Below, piece after piece: positions 37,116 to 48,192 of a stretch of DNA of 64,000 nucleotides. The DNA is from Pseudonocardia asaccharolytica DSM 44247 = NBRC 16224 (lineage in GTDB: Bacteria > Actinomycetota > Actinomycetes > Mycobacteriales > Pseudonocardiaceae): positions 62,001 through 126,000 of the forward strand of contig NZ_AUII01000007.1 in the NCBI RefSeq assembly GCF_000423625.1, in the 5' to 3' direction. The notes below the pieces were generated by a model. The model saw nothing but the letters and a program-made list of their open reading frames with translations, did not search any database and was not told where the DNA came from. The position numbers and the translations under genes were made by a program. Numbering within the stretch: position 1 is the first letter of the stretch; every line of letters begins with the position of its first letter.

Positions 37116-39046
37116 CGGGTGCCCCGGTCCACGGCCTCGCCGCGCTGACCCGCCTCGACCAGCTGCCGCTGCTGCGCCCGCACACCCTCGCGGGCGGGCA
37201 GTCCAGCTACCAGCGCGACACCCGCGGCCCCGGCCGGGGCAACCACGACTGGAACAACTTCCTCGGGGTGCGCGGGGACGAGAAGGTGATGCTCGACCAG
37301 CGGGGCCCGGGTGTGGTGTACCGGATCTGGGTCACCGGCTTCGATCCGGCGACGGACTGGTTGCGGGTCTACTTCGACGACGATCCCACGCCGCGCATCG
37401 ACATCCTGCTGGCGGACCTGTTCTCCGGCACCCACGCGCCGTTCCTCGCCCCGCTGGTCGCCGACGACACGGTTTCCAGCGGCGGTTTCACCTGCTACCT
37501 GCCCCTGCCCTACCAGCGCGCGATCACGATCACGACCAACATGGGCCGCTATTACAACATCGGCTTCCACACCTTCGGCCCCGGCACCCCCGTGACGACC
37601 TGGACCGGCGCCGAGGACACCACCCCGGCGCGCCGGGCGTGGATGAACGCCGGCGCCCACCCGAAACAGCCCTCCGGCGAGGCCACGGTGGCAGGCGTCG
37701 GGCAGCTGCGGCCCGGCTCCGTGCGGACGATCTTCGAGGCGGACGGGCCACGGTCGATCTCCGCGATCATGCTCACGGTGCCGGACGTCACGGCCGCCCG
37801 GACCGGCCCCGAGACGGCCGAGATCCTCAACGGGCTGGCGATCCGGATGTACTGGGACGGCGAGGCGACCCCGAGCGTGGACGCCCCCCTCGGTGCCTTC
37901 TTCGGGATGGGCCGGTTCGGGTCCTGTCCCATCCGGGCGCTCGTGGTCGGCCTGGACGCCGCCGACCGGCTCTACGTCTACCTGCCGATGCCGTTCCGCC
38001 GGCACGCCCGCATCGAGCTCGCGAGCACGGGTCCGACCGCGGCCGTCGGCTACCTGCTCCGCCACCACCCACTCACCGGCGACCTCGCCGACGTCGGCTA
38101 CCTGCACACCCGCCTCACCGCCACGACCCCGTCGGTCGCCGGCCGCGACATCCCGATCCTCGACGTGACCGGCAGCGGCAACCTCGTCGGGGTCACCGCC
38201 TCGTACGCCGGCCGCCCGGACCGCTGGTTCCTGGAGGGCGACGAGCGCATCTATGTCGACGACAGTGGTTCGCCCGCGTGCCACGGGACCGGCACCGAGG
38301 ACTTCTTCAACGGCGGCTGGTACTTCGCCCGCGGCCCCTACACCCAGCCGATGAGCGGCAACACCGCGCACCTGCTCGACGACGGGGCCGCGCGGATCGC
38401 GGCCTACCGGTTCCTGCTGCAGGACGCGGTGCCGTTCCGGCGGCGGATCCGGGTGTCCATCGAGCACGGCGGCCACAACGACACCACCACCGACGCCTGG
38501 ATGCTCGCGTACTACTACCACCAGCCGCGGATCCGCCTCGTGCTCACCGACATCCTCGACGTCGGCGACCGCGCGAGCGAGGCCGCCCACGGCTACCGGA
38601 TCAGCGGGCAGCGGTGGGCCGGTTCCCGCCGCTACCAGTACGAGGGGGTCGCCGACACCGTCGACGTGCCCGACACCGGCCGGGCGCACCGGGGCACCAG
38701 CCGGTTCGTCCTGCGGATCGACCCGGACAACGACGGGGTGCTGCTGCGGCGGCGGTTCGACCAGACGATCGCGAACCAGCGCGCCGACGTGCTGGTCGAC
38801 GCCAAGGTGATCGGGCCCTGGTACGTCGCCGGGGGCAACCCCTTCCGCCAGTGGCGCGACGCGGAGTTCCTGATCCCGCCGTCCGCGACGGCGGGCAGGA
38901 AGACGATCGAGGTGACCATCCGGTTCGTCGCCTCGGCGCTGGACTGGAACGAGTTCACCTACTGGGCGTACTGCCTGCGCCCGAGCGGACTCACAGCACC
39001 CGCGACACCGTCGGCAGCAGGCCCCCGGAGTAACGCACCGGGCTGA
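37112..39046 (+). CDS. GH172 (DUF2961) family glycosidase
   Basis: A 644-residue protein with DUF2961 features: QSSYQRDTRGPGRGNHDWNN at about 30-49, GVVYRIWVTGFDP near 70, and the signature CHGTGTEDFFNGGWYF near 390. GH172 includes exo-acting D-arabinofuranosidases of mycobacterial arabinan and difructose-dianhydride enzymes. No signal peptide is seen. It is translationally coupled to the GH38 mannosidase, suggesting shared breakdown of a mannose- and arabinose-containing glycan. It is longer than many members (about 350-400 residues) by a C-terminal beta-rich domain. The 3' end overlaps the convergent ripA-like gene by 56 bases. Confidence 0.85.
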   Translation: MTGAPVHGLAALTRLDQLPLLRPHTLAGGQSSYQRDTRGPGRGNHDWNNFLGVRGDEKVMLDQRGPGVVYRIWVTGFDPATDWLRVYFDDDPTPRIDILLADLFSGTHAPFLAPLVADDTVSSGGFTCYLPLPYQRAITITTNMGRYYNIGFHTFGPGTPVTTWTGAEDTTPARRAWMNAGAHPKQPSGEATVAGVGQLRPGSVRTIFEADGPRSISAIMLTVPDVTAARTGPETAEILNGLAIRMYWDGEATPSVDAPLGAFFGMGRFGSCPIRALVVGLDAADRLYVYLPMPFRRHARIELASTGPTAAVGYLLRHHPLTGDLADVGYLHTRLTATTPSVAGRDIPILDVTGSGNLVGVTASYAGRPDRWFLEGDERIYVDDSGSPACHGTGTEDFFNGGWYFARGPYTQPMSGNTAHLLDDGAARIAAYRFLLQDAVPFRRRIRVSIEHGGHNDTTTDAWMLAYYYHQPRIRLVLTDILDVGDRASEAAHGYRISGQRWAGSRRYQYEGVADTVDVPDTGRAHRGTSRFVLRIDPDNDGVLLRRRFDQTIANQRADVLVDAKVIGPWYVAGGNPFRQWRDAEFLIPPSATAGRKTIEVTIRFVASALDWNEFTYWAYCLRPSGLTAPATPSAAGPRSNAPG

Positions 39047-40310
39047 TCCGGACGTGGCCGCCGGAGTACGGCGCCTCGATCATCTTGCCGCCGCCGATGT
39101 AGAGCGCGATGTGATAGCTGCGGCCGTTGCGCGCCCAGCCCAGCATGTCGCCCGGCCGCATCTGCGACAGCGGGACCTGGCGGCCGAAGGCGTGCTGGTT
39201 GCCGCTGTAGCGGGGCAGCCGCACGCCGACCCCGGCGAACGCGTAGAGCATCAGCCCCGAACAGTCGAAACCGATCTTGTTGTAGTCGCCCATGAGGTCG
39301 GCGTAGCCGCCGTCGCGGATGCCTCGGCTCGGCCCGCGGGCGGTACCGCCGCCCCAGGCATAGGTGACGCCGAGCTGCGACATCGCCCGGTCGATCACGA
39401 TCTGCACGGCACTCGCCCCGGCCCTGGGCGCGGGTGCGGGAGTAGCGGCCCGGCCCGCCGCGCGCGCGGCCGCCGCCTGCTGCGCGGCGCGCTGCCGGGC
39501 CGCCTCGGCCTCGGCCTGCTGGCGCTGCCAGTCCTCGAAGCGCCTGCGCTGCGACCGCAGCCCGGCGTCGGCGGTCTCGGCGGCCTCGAGCCTGCGCTGG
39601 ACGTCGGCCTGTTCGGCGGCGACCGCGGCCAGTCGCCGGGCCTGCTCGGCGGCCGCCTGCTGGGCCTGCGCGACCGCGGCGTCGGCGGCCTGCTTGGCCT
39701 CCTGCGCGGCGACCCGCCGCGCCTGGGCCTCCTCCTCCGCGGCGCGGGCCCGCGAGTCGGCGTTCGCCTTCTCGACCCGCGCGCGTTCGAGGCCGTCCAG
39801 TGCCGCCGCCTGCTGCCGGCTGATCGCATCGGTGAGCCGGGCGCGGTCGACGAAGTCCTCGGGGCCCGTCGCGGAGGTGAGCAGTCCGAGCGGGCCCAGA
39901 TCGATGCCGAGCTGGTAGGTGCTGGTGACGAACTCGTCGAGCCTGCGGCGGGCGGCCTCGATGGCCTTCCCGGCGGCCTCGGTCTCCGCGCGGGCGGCCT
40001 GCGCACGCGCCGCCGCCGCGGCGGCCTCGGCCTGGGCGGCGTCGAGCACGTCGCGCGCCTCGTTCGCGGCCTCGCGCTGCTCGGCGAGCAGGATCTGCAG
40101 CTCGTCGGCCTCGGCGTCCAGCTGGGCGAGCCGGCCGGTCAGCCGGGCGACCTCGGCGGCGCGGCGGGCGACGGCGTCGCGGCTGTTCTGCAGATCCTGC
40201 TCGCTGGGGTTCGGCGGGGGTGGCGGGGTGGGCGGCTGGGCCAGCGCCGTCGAGGCCCCGGCCAGCATCGCGAGGACGACGAGCACGACGACGACGCGAC
40301 CGGAGCGCAC
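38991..40310 (-). CDS. Secreted NlpC/P60 peptidoglycan hydrolase, RipA-like
   Basis: A 439-residue protein. The N-terminus VRSGRVVVVLVVLAMLAGAS ending in ALAQPP is a signal peptide. A long Ala-rich coiled coil follows (about 40-300), then a NlpC/P60 domain (about 320-439) with the catalytic Cys in FDCSGLMLYAF and His in SYHIALYIGGG. It cleaves peptide stems of peptidoglycan; the coiled coil probably keeps it inactive or binds FtsEX-like partners. It corresponds in position to mycobacterial ripA (Rv1477), next to moxR and acn. The GTG at 40310 has GGGAGG ending five bases upstream; GTG at 40313 is an alternative. Confidence 0.9.
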   Translation of the reverse strand: MRSGRVVVVLVVLAMLAGASTALAQPPTPPPPPNPSEQDLQNSRDAVARRAAEVARLTGRLAQLDAEADELQILLAEQREAANEARDVLDAAQAEAAAAAARAQAARAETEAAGKAIEAARRRLDEFVTSTYQLGIDLGPLGLLTSATGPEDFVDRARLTDAISRQQAAALDGLERARVEKANADSRARAAEEEAQARRVAAQEAKQAADAAVAQAQQAAAEQARRLAAVAAEQADVQRRLEAAETADAGLRSQRRRFEDWQRQQAEAEAARQRAAQQAAAARAAGRAATPAPAPRAGASAVQIVIDRAMSQLGVTYAWGGGTARGPSRGIRDGGYADLMGDYNKIGFDCSGLMLYAFAGVGVRLPRYSGNQHAFGRQVPLSQMRPGDMLGWARNGRSYHIALYIGGGKMIEAPYSGGHVRISPVRYSGGLLPTVSRVL

Positions 40311-40506
40311 CACACCTCCCGCGACAGGCCACCAGCGATGATCACTTCCACAGTGGTCCGACTCTGCCACTTTCGTGCATCCAGTTGCAGTAGCCCCACC
40401 GGTATTCGTGCGTAACTTCCACCACATGGGGTAAGGGGGCGGGCCCGAGCGGCGGACGAGACCGCCCGAGGGAGCCCGCGCCGCCACCCTGCGCTCGACC
40501 CATTAA

Positions 40507-40522
40507 TAGGACAGGCGTACTG
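40507..40522 (+). promoter_or_regulatory. Candidate AcnR operator upstream of aconitase
   Basis: TAGGACAGGCGTACTG matches the Corynebacterium glutamicum AcnR site, remembered as CAGNACnnncGTACTG, at every defined position except the first. It lies 98 bases upstream of the acnA start, and a TetR gene of AcnR type is in this window (51347-51940). The rest of 40311-40619 contains only the divergent promoters of ripA-like and acn genes. Confidence 0.65.
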
Positions 40523-40619
40523 TTTGAGGGGAGCGGGGTCACGCTGCCGGGCAGGGCGCCGTGCGCGAGACTCCGGAACCGAACAGTCGCGCCTACCACC
40601 GCCAGGGAGGACACCCATC

Positions 40620-43424
<2,805 letters not shown>

Positions 43425-43432
43425 CCCACCAG

Positions 43433-43504
43433 CGCGTTATGGCTCCATAACGCGGTCCGGGCCCGGCCCCGCAGGAACGTTGTGGAGCCATAACGCGGTC
43501 CGGA
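43433..43504. repeat. Pair of palindromes of the CGTTATGG family after acnA
   Basis: Copy one (43433-43454) has perfect 10-bp arms CGCGTTATGG and CCATAACGCG. Copy two (43478-43495) reads CGTTGTGGAGCCATAACG. Their centres are 43 bp apart, and both are followed by CGGTCCGG. They start nine bases after the acnA stop, so they might end or process the transcript, but they have no T-run. Confidence 0.8.
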
Positions 43505-43529
43505 GTGGCGGGCTGCCTACCGTGGTCGG

Positions 43530-44240
43530 GTGGAGGTCGTTGCCGCCGGGCTCATCGTGGCCTTCGGCGCCCTGGTGCAGGGCACGGTCGGGTTCGGGAT
43601 CGCGCTGGTCGCGGCACCGCTGCTGGCGATCCTCAACCCGGCGCTGGTCCCGGTCCCGGTGCTCCTGCTCGCCGCGGCGCACGCGCTGCTGACCCTGGCC
43701 CGCGAGTTCCGGGCCACCGACTGGCGCGGCGTGGCCTTGGCGATGATCGGCCGCGTCCCGGGCGCGGCGCTCGGGACGCTCGCCGTGACGCTGCTGCCGG
43801 ACCGCGAGTTCTCGATCCTGGTGGCGCTGACCGTGCTGACCTGCGCCGGGATGTCGGTGCTGCGCTGCCGGCTGCGGCCCACGGCACCCATCCTGCTGGC
43901 GGCCGGGCTGGTGAGCGGGGCGTCGGGGACGGCGTCGTCGATCGGCGGACCGCCGATCGCGCTGGTCTACCAGCACGAGACCGGCCCGCGGGTGCGGTCC
44001 ACGCTGGGCGCCTACTTCGCCCTCGGTGCCGTGCTGTCCCTGCTGTTCCTCGGGGCGGCCGGGCAGGTCCACGTCGCCGGGCTGCTCGACGGCGCGCTGA
44101 TGCTGCCGTTCATGGTCGGCGGGTTCCTGCTGTCCAACCCGGTCCGGCACGTCCTCGACCGCGGCTGGACGCGGCCCGCCGTCGTCGCGCTGGCGGTGCT
44201 CAGCGCGCTGGGGCTGCTCGCGAAGGCCCTGCTGACCTGA
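43530..44240 (+). CDS. TauE/SafE (sulfite exporter-like) membrane permease
   Basis: A 236-residue protein with seven or eight hydrophobic helices. The family start is visible (AFGALVQGTVGFGIALVAAP), and the second repeat carries SGASGTASSIGGPPIALVYQ. TauE/SafE proteins are thought to export small sulfur or carboxylate anions. The GTG at 43530 gives the normal N-terminus. It lies after the palindromic repeats behind acnA and has no operon partner. Confidence 0.85.
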   Translation: MEVVAAGLIVAFGALVQGTVGFGIALVAAPLLAILNPALVPVPVLLLAAAHALLTLAREFRATDWRGVALAMIGRVPGAALGTLAVTLLPDREFSILVALTVLTCAGMSVLRCRLRPTAPILLAAGLVSGASGTASSIGGPPIALVYQHETGPRVRSTLGAYFALGAVLSLLFLGAAGQVHVAGLLDGALMLPFMVGGFLLSNPVRHVLDRGWTRPAVVALAVLSALGLLAKALLT

Positions 44241-44282
44241 GCCCTGCCGATCCCAGCAGAGCCGCTGTCGTGACCGCGGACG

Positions 44283-44547
44283 TCACGGCAGCAGCCGTTC
44301 CTCGAGCCGGTCGACGGCGGGTTGCTCGCCGGGCACCCGCGGCTGGCCGGTGCGCTCGAGCAGTGCCGGCGCCCCTCCGCCGCGACGGCCCTGGCCAGCG
44401 CCGCGGCGTTGAGCCTCGGCCGCGAACGGTCCCGGCCACCTTGGCCCACGCCGCCGCCACCCGGTCCGGATCGGCCAGCTCGCAGGCCCGGGGCAGGGCC
44501 CGTTCCACCATTCCCGAGGCGAACCCGAAGAACAGCGCGGTTCGCAC
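44283..44547 (-). pseudogene. Possible decayed gene of unknown family
   Basis: One frame opens MRTALFFGFASGMVERALPR, then ADPDRVAAAWAKV, a plausible helical protein. After a frame change the sequence reads PALLERTGQPRVPGEQPAVD and ends at 44283. I do not recognise the family. It overlaps the start of the GNAT scrap on the other strand, so at most one can be real at that point. Evidence is weak. Confidence 0.25.
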
Positions 44548-44975
44548 CGCCGTCGCTGAGCTGGTCGGCGCGTGTTCGCCGGAGTCGCTGAGCCGGTGGT
44601 TCTTCCTCCCGGGGATCGATGCGGCGCGCGTCCTCGATGGGCTACCTGCGTTTCCTGCTCCCGGACGCCGGGGCGAGGCGCTGCTGGCGAGTGTCGAGGC
44701 CCGTGGGGTTGCTCACCGCGTTCTGGCACGAACCTCGCCGGGCCGAGATCACCCTTCTCGTCGCCGACGAGTGGCAGCGCCGCGGGATCGGAACCCAGCT
44801 GGTGCGCCACGCCCGCGGCGCCTGGGCGAGCTGACAGATCACCGCGACGGTGCAGCCCACCAACACCGGTTCGGTCGCGTTGCTCCGCACACTGGGTCCG
44901 CCGCTGCGGGGCGGCGCGTACGAGCTCGGTCCGCTCGAGTTCGAGTTCGTGCTCAGCCCGCAGGCGGATGGATGG
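44545..44975 (+). pseudogene. GNAT N-acetyltransferase pseudogene
   Basis: Pieces in two frames add up to a GNAT protein: CSPESLSRWFFLPGIDAARV, then GYLRFLLP, then LTAFWHEPRRAEITLLVADE followed by WQRRGIGTQLVRHA, which contains the acetyl-CoA loop. An in-frame TGA interrupts it at 44832-44834, after which the same frame continues ITATVQPTNTGSVALLRTLG. At least one frameshift and one stop are present, so it is inactive. Its end runs into the 3' end of the cupin gene. Confidence 0.7.
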
Positions 44976-45411
44976 GGTCGATCCACGGCACATGCTCGGG
45001 ATCGGCGATCCCCTCGATGTCGAGGTTGACCACGATCGGGTCGCGGCCGCTGCGGGTCAGCACGCATTCCAGCGGCTCGTCGTCCAGAGCGTTGATCTCC
45101 TGATGCGGGACATAGGGCGGCACGAAGATGAACCCGCCGGGCCCGGCCTCGGCGGTGAACTCCAGCCGCTCGCCCCAGCGCATCCGGGCCCGCCCACGGA
45201 CCACGTAGATCACGCTCTCCAGCTCGCCGTGATGGTGCGCGCCGGTCCGCGCCCCCGGGTGGATCGTGACGGTGCCCGCCCACAGCTTCTGGGCGCCGGC
45301 CCGGTCGTAGGTGATCGCCGCCGCGCGGTTCATCCCGGGGGTCTGCGGGGTGTTGGTGTCGAGCGCGTCACCGGGGATGACGCGGACGCCGTCGGTGCGC
45401 CAGTCGGTCAT
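44953..45411 (-). CDS. Cupin-domain protein
   Basis: A 152-residue protein with one cupin beta-barrel. Motif one, GARTGAHHHGELESVIYVVRG, has the metal-binding His residues and Glu; motif two is GGFIFVPPYVPHQEIN. Many such proteins bind a metal and act as dioxygenases, isomerases or sensors; the substrate here is unknown. The 3' end overlaps the GNAT pseudogene. ATG start at 45411 with a weak purine-rich leader. Confidence 0.85.
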   Translation of the reverse strand: MTDWRTDGVRVIPGDALDTNTPQTPGMNRAAAITYDRAGAQKLWAGTVTIHPGARTGAHHHGELESVIYVVRGRARMRWGERLEFTAEAGPGGFIFVPPYVPHQEINALDDEPLECVLTRSGRDPIVVNLDIEGIADPEHVPWIDPIHPPAG

Positions 45412-45500
45412 GGGGGCAGGCTAGCGGTACTGCCCACGGAGGCCCACCGGCCAGGTCCGCCCTGGCGCCGCACGCCGGAGGTCGTCTCCTGACGCGAGAT

Positions 45501-45515
45501 GTCTCAGTCTGAGAC
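45501..45515. promoter_or_regulatory. Palindrome ahead of the decayed GAF regulator
   Basis: GTCTCAGTCTGAGAC is a perfect palindrome around a central T. A second imperfect one, TGTGTCACAGTCACA, follows at about 45543-45557. Both lie between the cupin gene and the regulator remnant and may have been sites for that regulator. Confidence 0.45.
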
Positions 45516-45599
45516 TCCCGGCCCCGCGTGTTCGGCGTTGCCTGTGTCACAGTCACATCAGCAGGGAGAACGCAACGAGGCGTGCGACGGAGGTCTGGA

Positions 45600-46390
45600 G
45601 GATGAGCGAGCGGGCCCGGCTCTCGGGACGGGAGCAGATCGCGATGTCACGAGGCGCGCCGGGAGCCACGACGATCGCCCGCGGCTCACCGACAGCGAGG
45701 GTCTGGTGCTCAGCCGCACCTGCGGCGAGCGCTCGCTGCTGCGGGCGCTCGCCGACGTGTATCTCGCGCCGGGGTTCAGCTACGCCGAGCGCGATACGGG
45801 AGCGACCGGGCTCGGCCTCGCCCTCGCCGACCGTGCTCCGTCGCTGGTCAGAGCGGACGAGCACTACTGCACGGCGCTGTGGGGCTACACCTGCGCCGCC
45901 GTTCCGGTGACGGATCCGGTGACCGGAGAGCTCGTCGGCAGCGTCAACCTGACCACCTGGGCCCAGCAGTCGGCCAACCTCCTGCTGGCGCTGGCGCAGA
46001 CGGCGGCGGGGAGCACGGCCGCCCTCATGCTGGCCCGCGGTCGTGGCCGGACGCCCGTCCGGTGTCTCGCGGGGAGATGTTCCGGGTCCGGCTCCCGCAT
46101 TCCGAGGACGAGGTGCCCCTGCCCGAGCTGTCCGTGGGCTGGCAGGCCGGGCTCGCCGACGTCGAGGCCGCGCTGGCCGACGACCGGGCGGTCGCTGTCG
46201 TCGGCGAGCCCGGGGTGGGCAAGACCGCGTTACTCGCCGCCGCCCACCACCGCGTGCCCCCGCACGACCGAGCCCTCACCGCCCGCCCGCCGGAGCCGGC
46301 GGATGCGGAGTCGTGGCTCGCGCTGTGGAGCCCGGAACTCGGCAACAGAACACCAGCGTCATCGTGGGCCGGGTCGGCGCGGGGCCTCGG
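45600..46390 (+). pseudogene. Decayed GAF-domain activator of acetoin/glycerol-metabolism type
   Basis: One frame reads LTDSEGLVLSRTCGERSLLR, then GFSYAERDTGATGLGLALAD, then HYCTALWGYTCAAVPVTDPV with GELVGSVNLTTWAQQSANLL, a GAF domain of these activators (45690-46040). After a frameshift near 46060 another frame gives VGWQAGLADVEAALADDRAV and AVVGEPGVGKTALL, the Walker A of the following ATPase part. It changes frame again near 46350 (NTSVIVGRV) and is cut off at the egtD 3' end. The receptor N-terminus is also broken. The gene is not functional. Confidence 0.7.
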
Positions 46391-47362
46391 TCAGCGGGCG
46401 GTGGCCAGGCTCAGGCCGAAGCGGTCCTGCGGATCGGCCCACCAGCGGCTGGGCTCGAACCCGGCGTCGGTGAGCATTGCGCCCACCCCGTCGCGCCGGA
46501 ACTTCGCCGAGATCTCGGTGCGCATCTCCTCCCCGGCCGCGAACCGCACGACCAGGTCGAGCGCGGCGATGGTGACGGTCATGTCCCGTTCGGCACGCAA
46601 CCGCATCTCGATCCACTCGTTCTCGGCGTCCCACGCCGCGACGTGGGCGAAGGCCTCCGGATCGAAGTCGGCGCCGAGCTCGCGGTTGAGCACGTGCAGC
46701 ACGTTGCGGTTGAACTCCGCGGTGACCCCGGCGGCGTCGTCGTAGGCGGGAACGACGATCGCCGGATCGATGACGAGTCCGGTACCCAGCAGCAACTGCT
46801 CGCCGGGTTCGAGGACCGAGCGGACATGCGTGAGGAACGCGGCGCGTTCCGCGGGCAGCAGGTTCCCGACCGTCCCGCCGAGGAAGGCGATCATCCGACG
46901 GCCGCCGCGGGGCAGCCCGCTCAGGTCGCGGGTGAAGTCGCCGACCACGCCGTGCAGCTCCAGGCCGGCGTACTCGTCGGCCAGCGCGTGCAGCGCGAGC
47001 CGGAGCGCGGGCTCGCTGACGTCCTGCGGCACGTACCGGCGCAGGGTGCCGGCACGGGTGAACGCGTCGAGCAGCAGCCGGGTCTTGGCCGACGATCCGG
47101 AGCCCAGCTCGACGACGGTGTCCGCGCCGGAGGCGGCGGCGATATCGTCCACGCTGGCCCGCAGCAGTGCCCGCTCGGTCCGGGTCGGGTAGTACTCCGG
47201 CAGCTCGGTGATCTTCTCGAAGAGCTCGCTGCCCCGCCCGTCGTAGAACCACTTGGGCGGCAGCTGTTTGGGTTCGGCCATGAGGCCGGCGCGGGCGTCG
47301 GCCCGCAGGGCGGTCTCGGCGGCGGACTCGGTCAGGTGGACGTCGAGCAACACGGAACTCAT
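46391..47362 (-). CDS. egtD: L-histidine N-alpha-methyltransferase EgtD
   Basis: A 323-residue SAM-dependent enzyme that trimethylates histidine to hercynine, the first step of ergothioneine synthesis. It has PPKWFYDGRGSELFEKITEL followed by PEYYPTRTE near residue 35, the SAM loop VVELGSGSSAKTRLLLDA near 85 and FLGGTVGNL near 165. Length equals that of the mycobacterial enzyme (about 321). The ATG at 47362 overlaps the egtC stop by four bases. It is the last gene of egtABCD. Confidence 0.95.
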   Translation of the reverse strand: MSSVLLDVHLTESAAETALRADARAGLMAEPKQLPPKWFYDGRGSELFEKITELPEYYPTRTERALLRASVDDIAAASGADTVVELGSGSSAKTRLLLDAFTRAGTLRRYVPQDVSEPALRLALHALADEYAGLELHGVVGDFTRDLSGLPRGGRRMIAFLGGTVGNLLPAERAAFLTHVRSVLEPGEQLLLGTGLVIDPAIVVPAYDDAAGVTAEFNRNVLHVLNRELGADFDPEAFAHVAAWDAENEWIEMRLRAERDMTVTIAALDLVVRFAAGEEMRTEISAKFRRDGVGAMLTDAGFEPSRWWADPQDRFGLSLATAR

Positions 47363-48186
47363 CGGACTCCCTGTGGGTGCGGGGACTGCGGGGACGGCGG
47401 GGACGGCAGGGATCGCGGGACCGTGAGCGCGACGAGGCGGTGTCGTCCGGGGAGTGCCACGACCAGGTGCCGGTCGGGCACCGCGGTCCATCCGGGCGAC
47501 GGATCGAGCGGTTCGGAGGCGACGGTGATCGAATCCGGTGTCGTGCGCAGGGACAGCGCGTGGCCCCACACCGTGGCCCAGATCGTCGAGCCGTCGGTGA
47601 GCAGCAGGTTCAGCCGCGATCCCGGGGCCGCCGCCTCGACCGCGACGACGACGTCGGCGAGCGCCGTGCCCGGATCCTCGCCCCCGCGCAGCCGGTGCCG
47701 CACCAGCGCCCACAGCAGGGCGGAATCGGTGGGCGCGTCGAGGGTCAGCAGGTCGGTCACCGGCAGTCCGGACGCGAGCGCGGCGACGCTGCCCGGCCAG
47801 CCGCGCACCACCCCGTTGTGGCTGAACAGCCAGCGTCCCTCGGCGAACGGGGCGGCCGCGGTGCTGACCACGGGCATCCCCGGCGTCGCCGAGCGCACCG
47901 CCGCGAGCACCGCCGAGGTGGCGGTGGCGGCGGCGAGCGTGTGGAACGAGGTGTCCGACCACAGCGGCCGGTCGCTGCGGTAGCGGACCGGCTCGAGCCC
48001 CGCCCGATCACCGTCGCCCGCCGACGGGGGCACATACCAGCCGGCCCCGAATCCGTCGGCGTTGACGGTGCCCCCGCCGCGCATATCGGCCGGGGCGTAG
48101 GACTGGTGCAGCAGCCCGTGCGGGGGAGCGAGCAGCAGCGCGCACGGCGTCGTCGGCGGACCGAGGTACGCCAGGTGGCGGCACAC
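47359..48186 (-). CDS. egtC: Gamma-glutamyl hercynylcysteine S-oxide hydrolase EgtC
   Basis: A 275-residue class II glutamine-amidotransferase-fold enzyme. MCRHLAYLG places the nucleophile Cys at position 2 after Met removal. NADGFGAGWY and FSHNGVVRGW are the other conserved blocks. It removes the glutamate from the sulfoxide intermediate. It starts six bases after egtB and overlaps egtD, so translation is coupled. Confidence 0.93.
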   Translation of the reverse strand: MCRHLAYLGPPTTPCALLLAPPHGLLHQSYAPADMRGGGTVNADGFGAGWYVPPSAGDGDRAGLEPVRYRSDRPLWSDTSFHTLAAATATSAVLAAVRSATPGMPVVSTAAAPFAEGRWLFSHNGVVRGWPGSVAALASGLPVTDLLTLDAPTDSALLWALVRHRLRGGEDPGTALADVVVAVEAAAPGSRLNLLLTDGSTIWATVWGHALSLRTTPDSITVASEPLDPSPGWTAVPDRHLVVALPGRHRLVALTVPRSLPSPPSPQSPHPQGVR

Positions 48187-48192
48187 TCGGCG

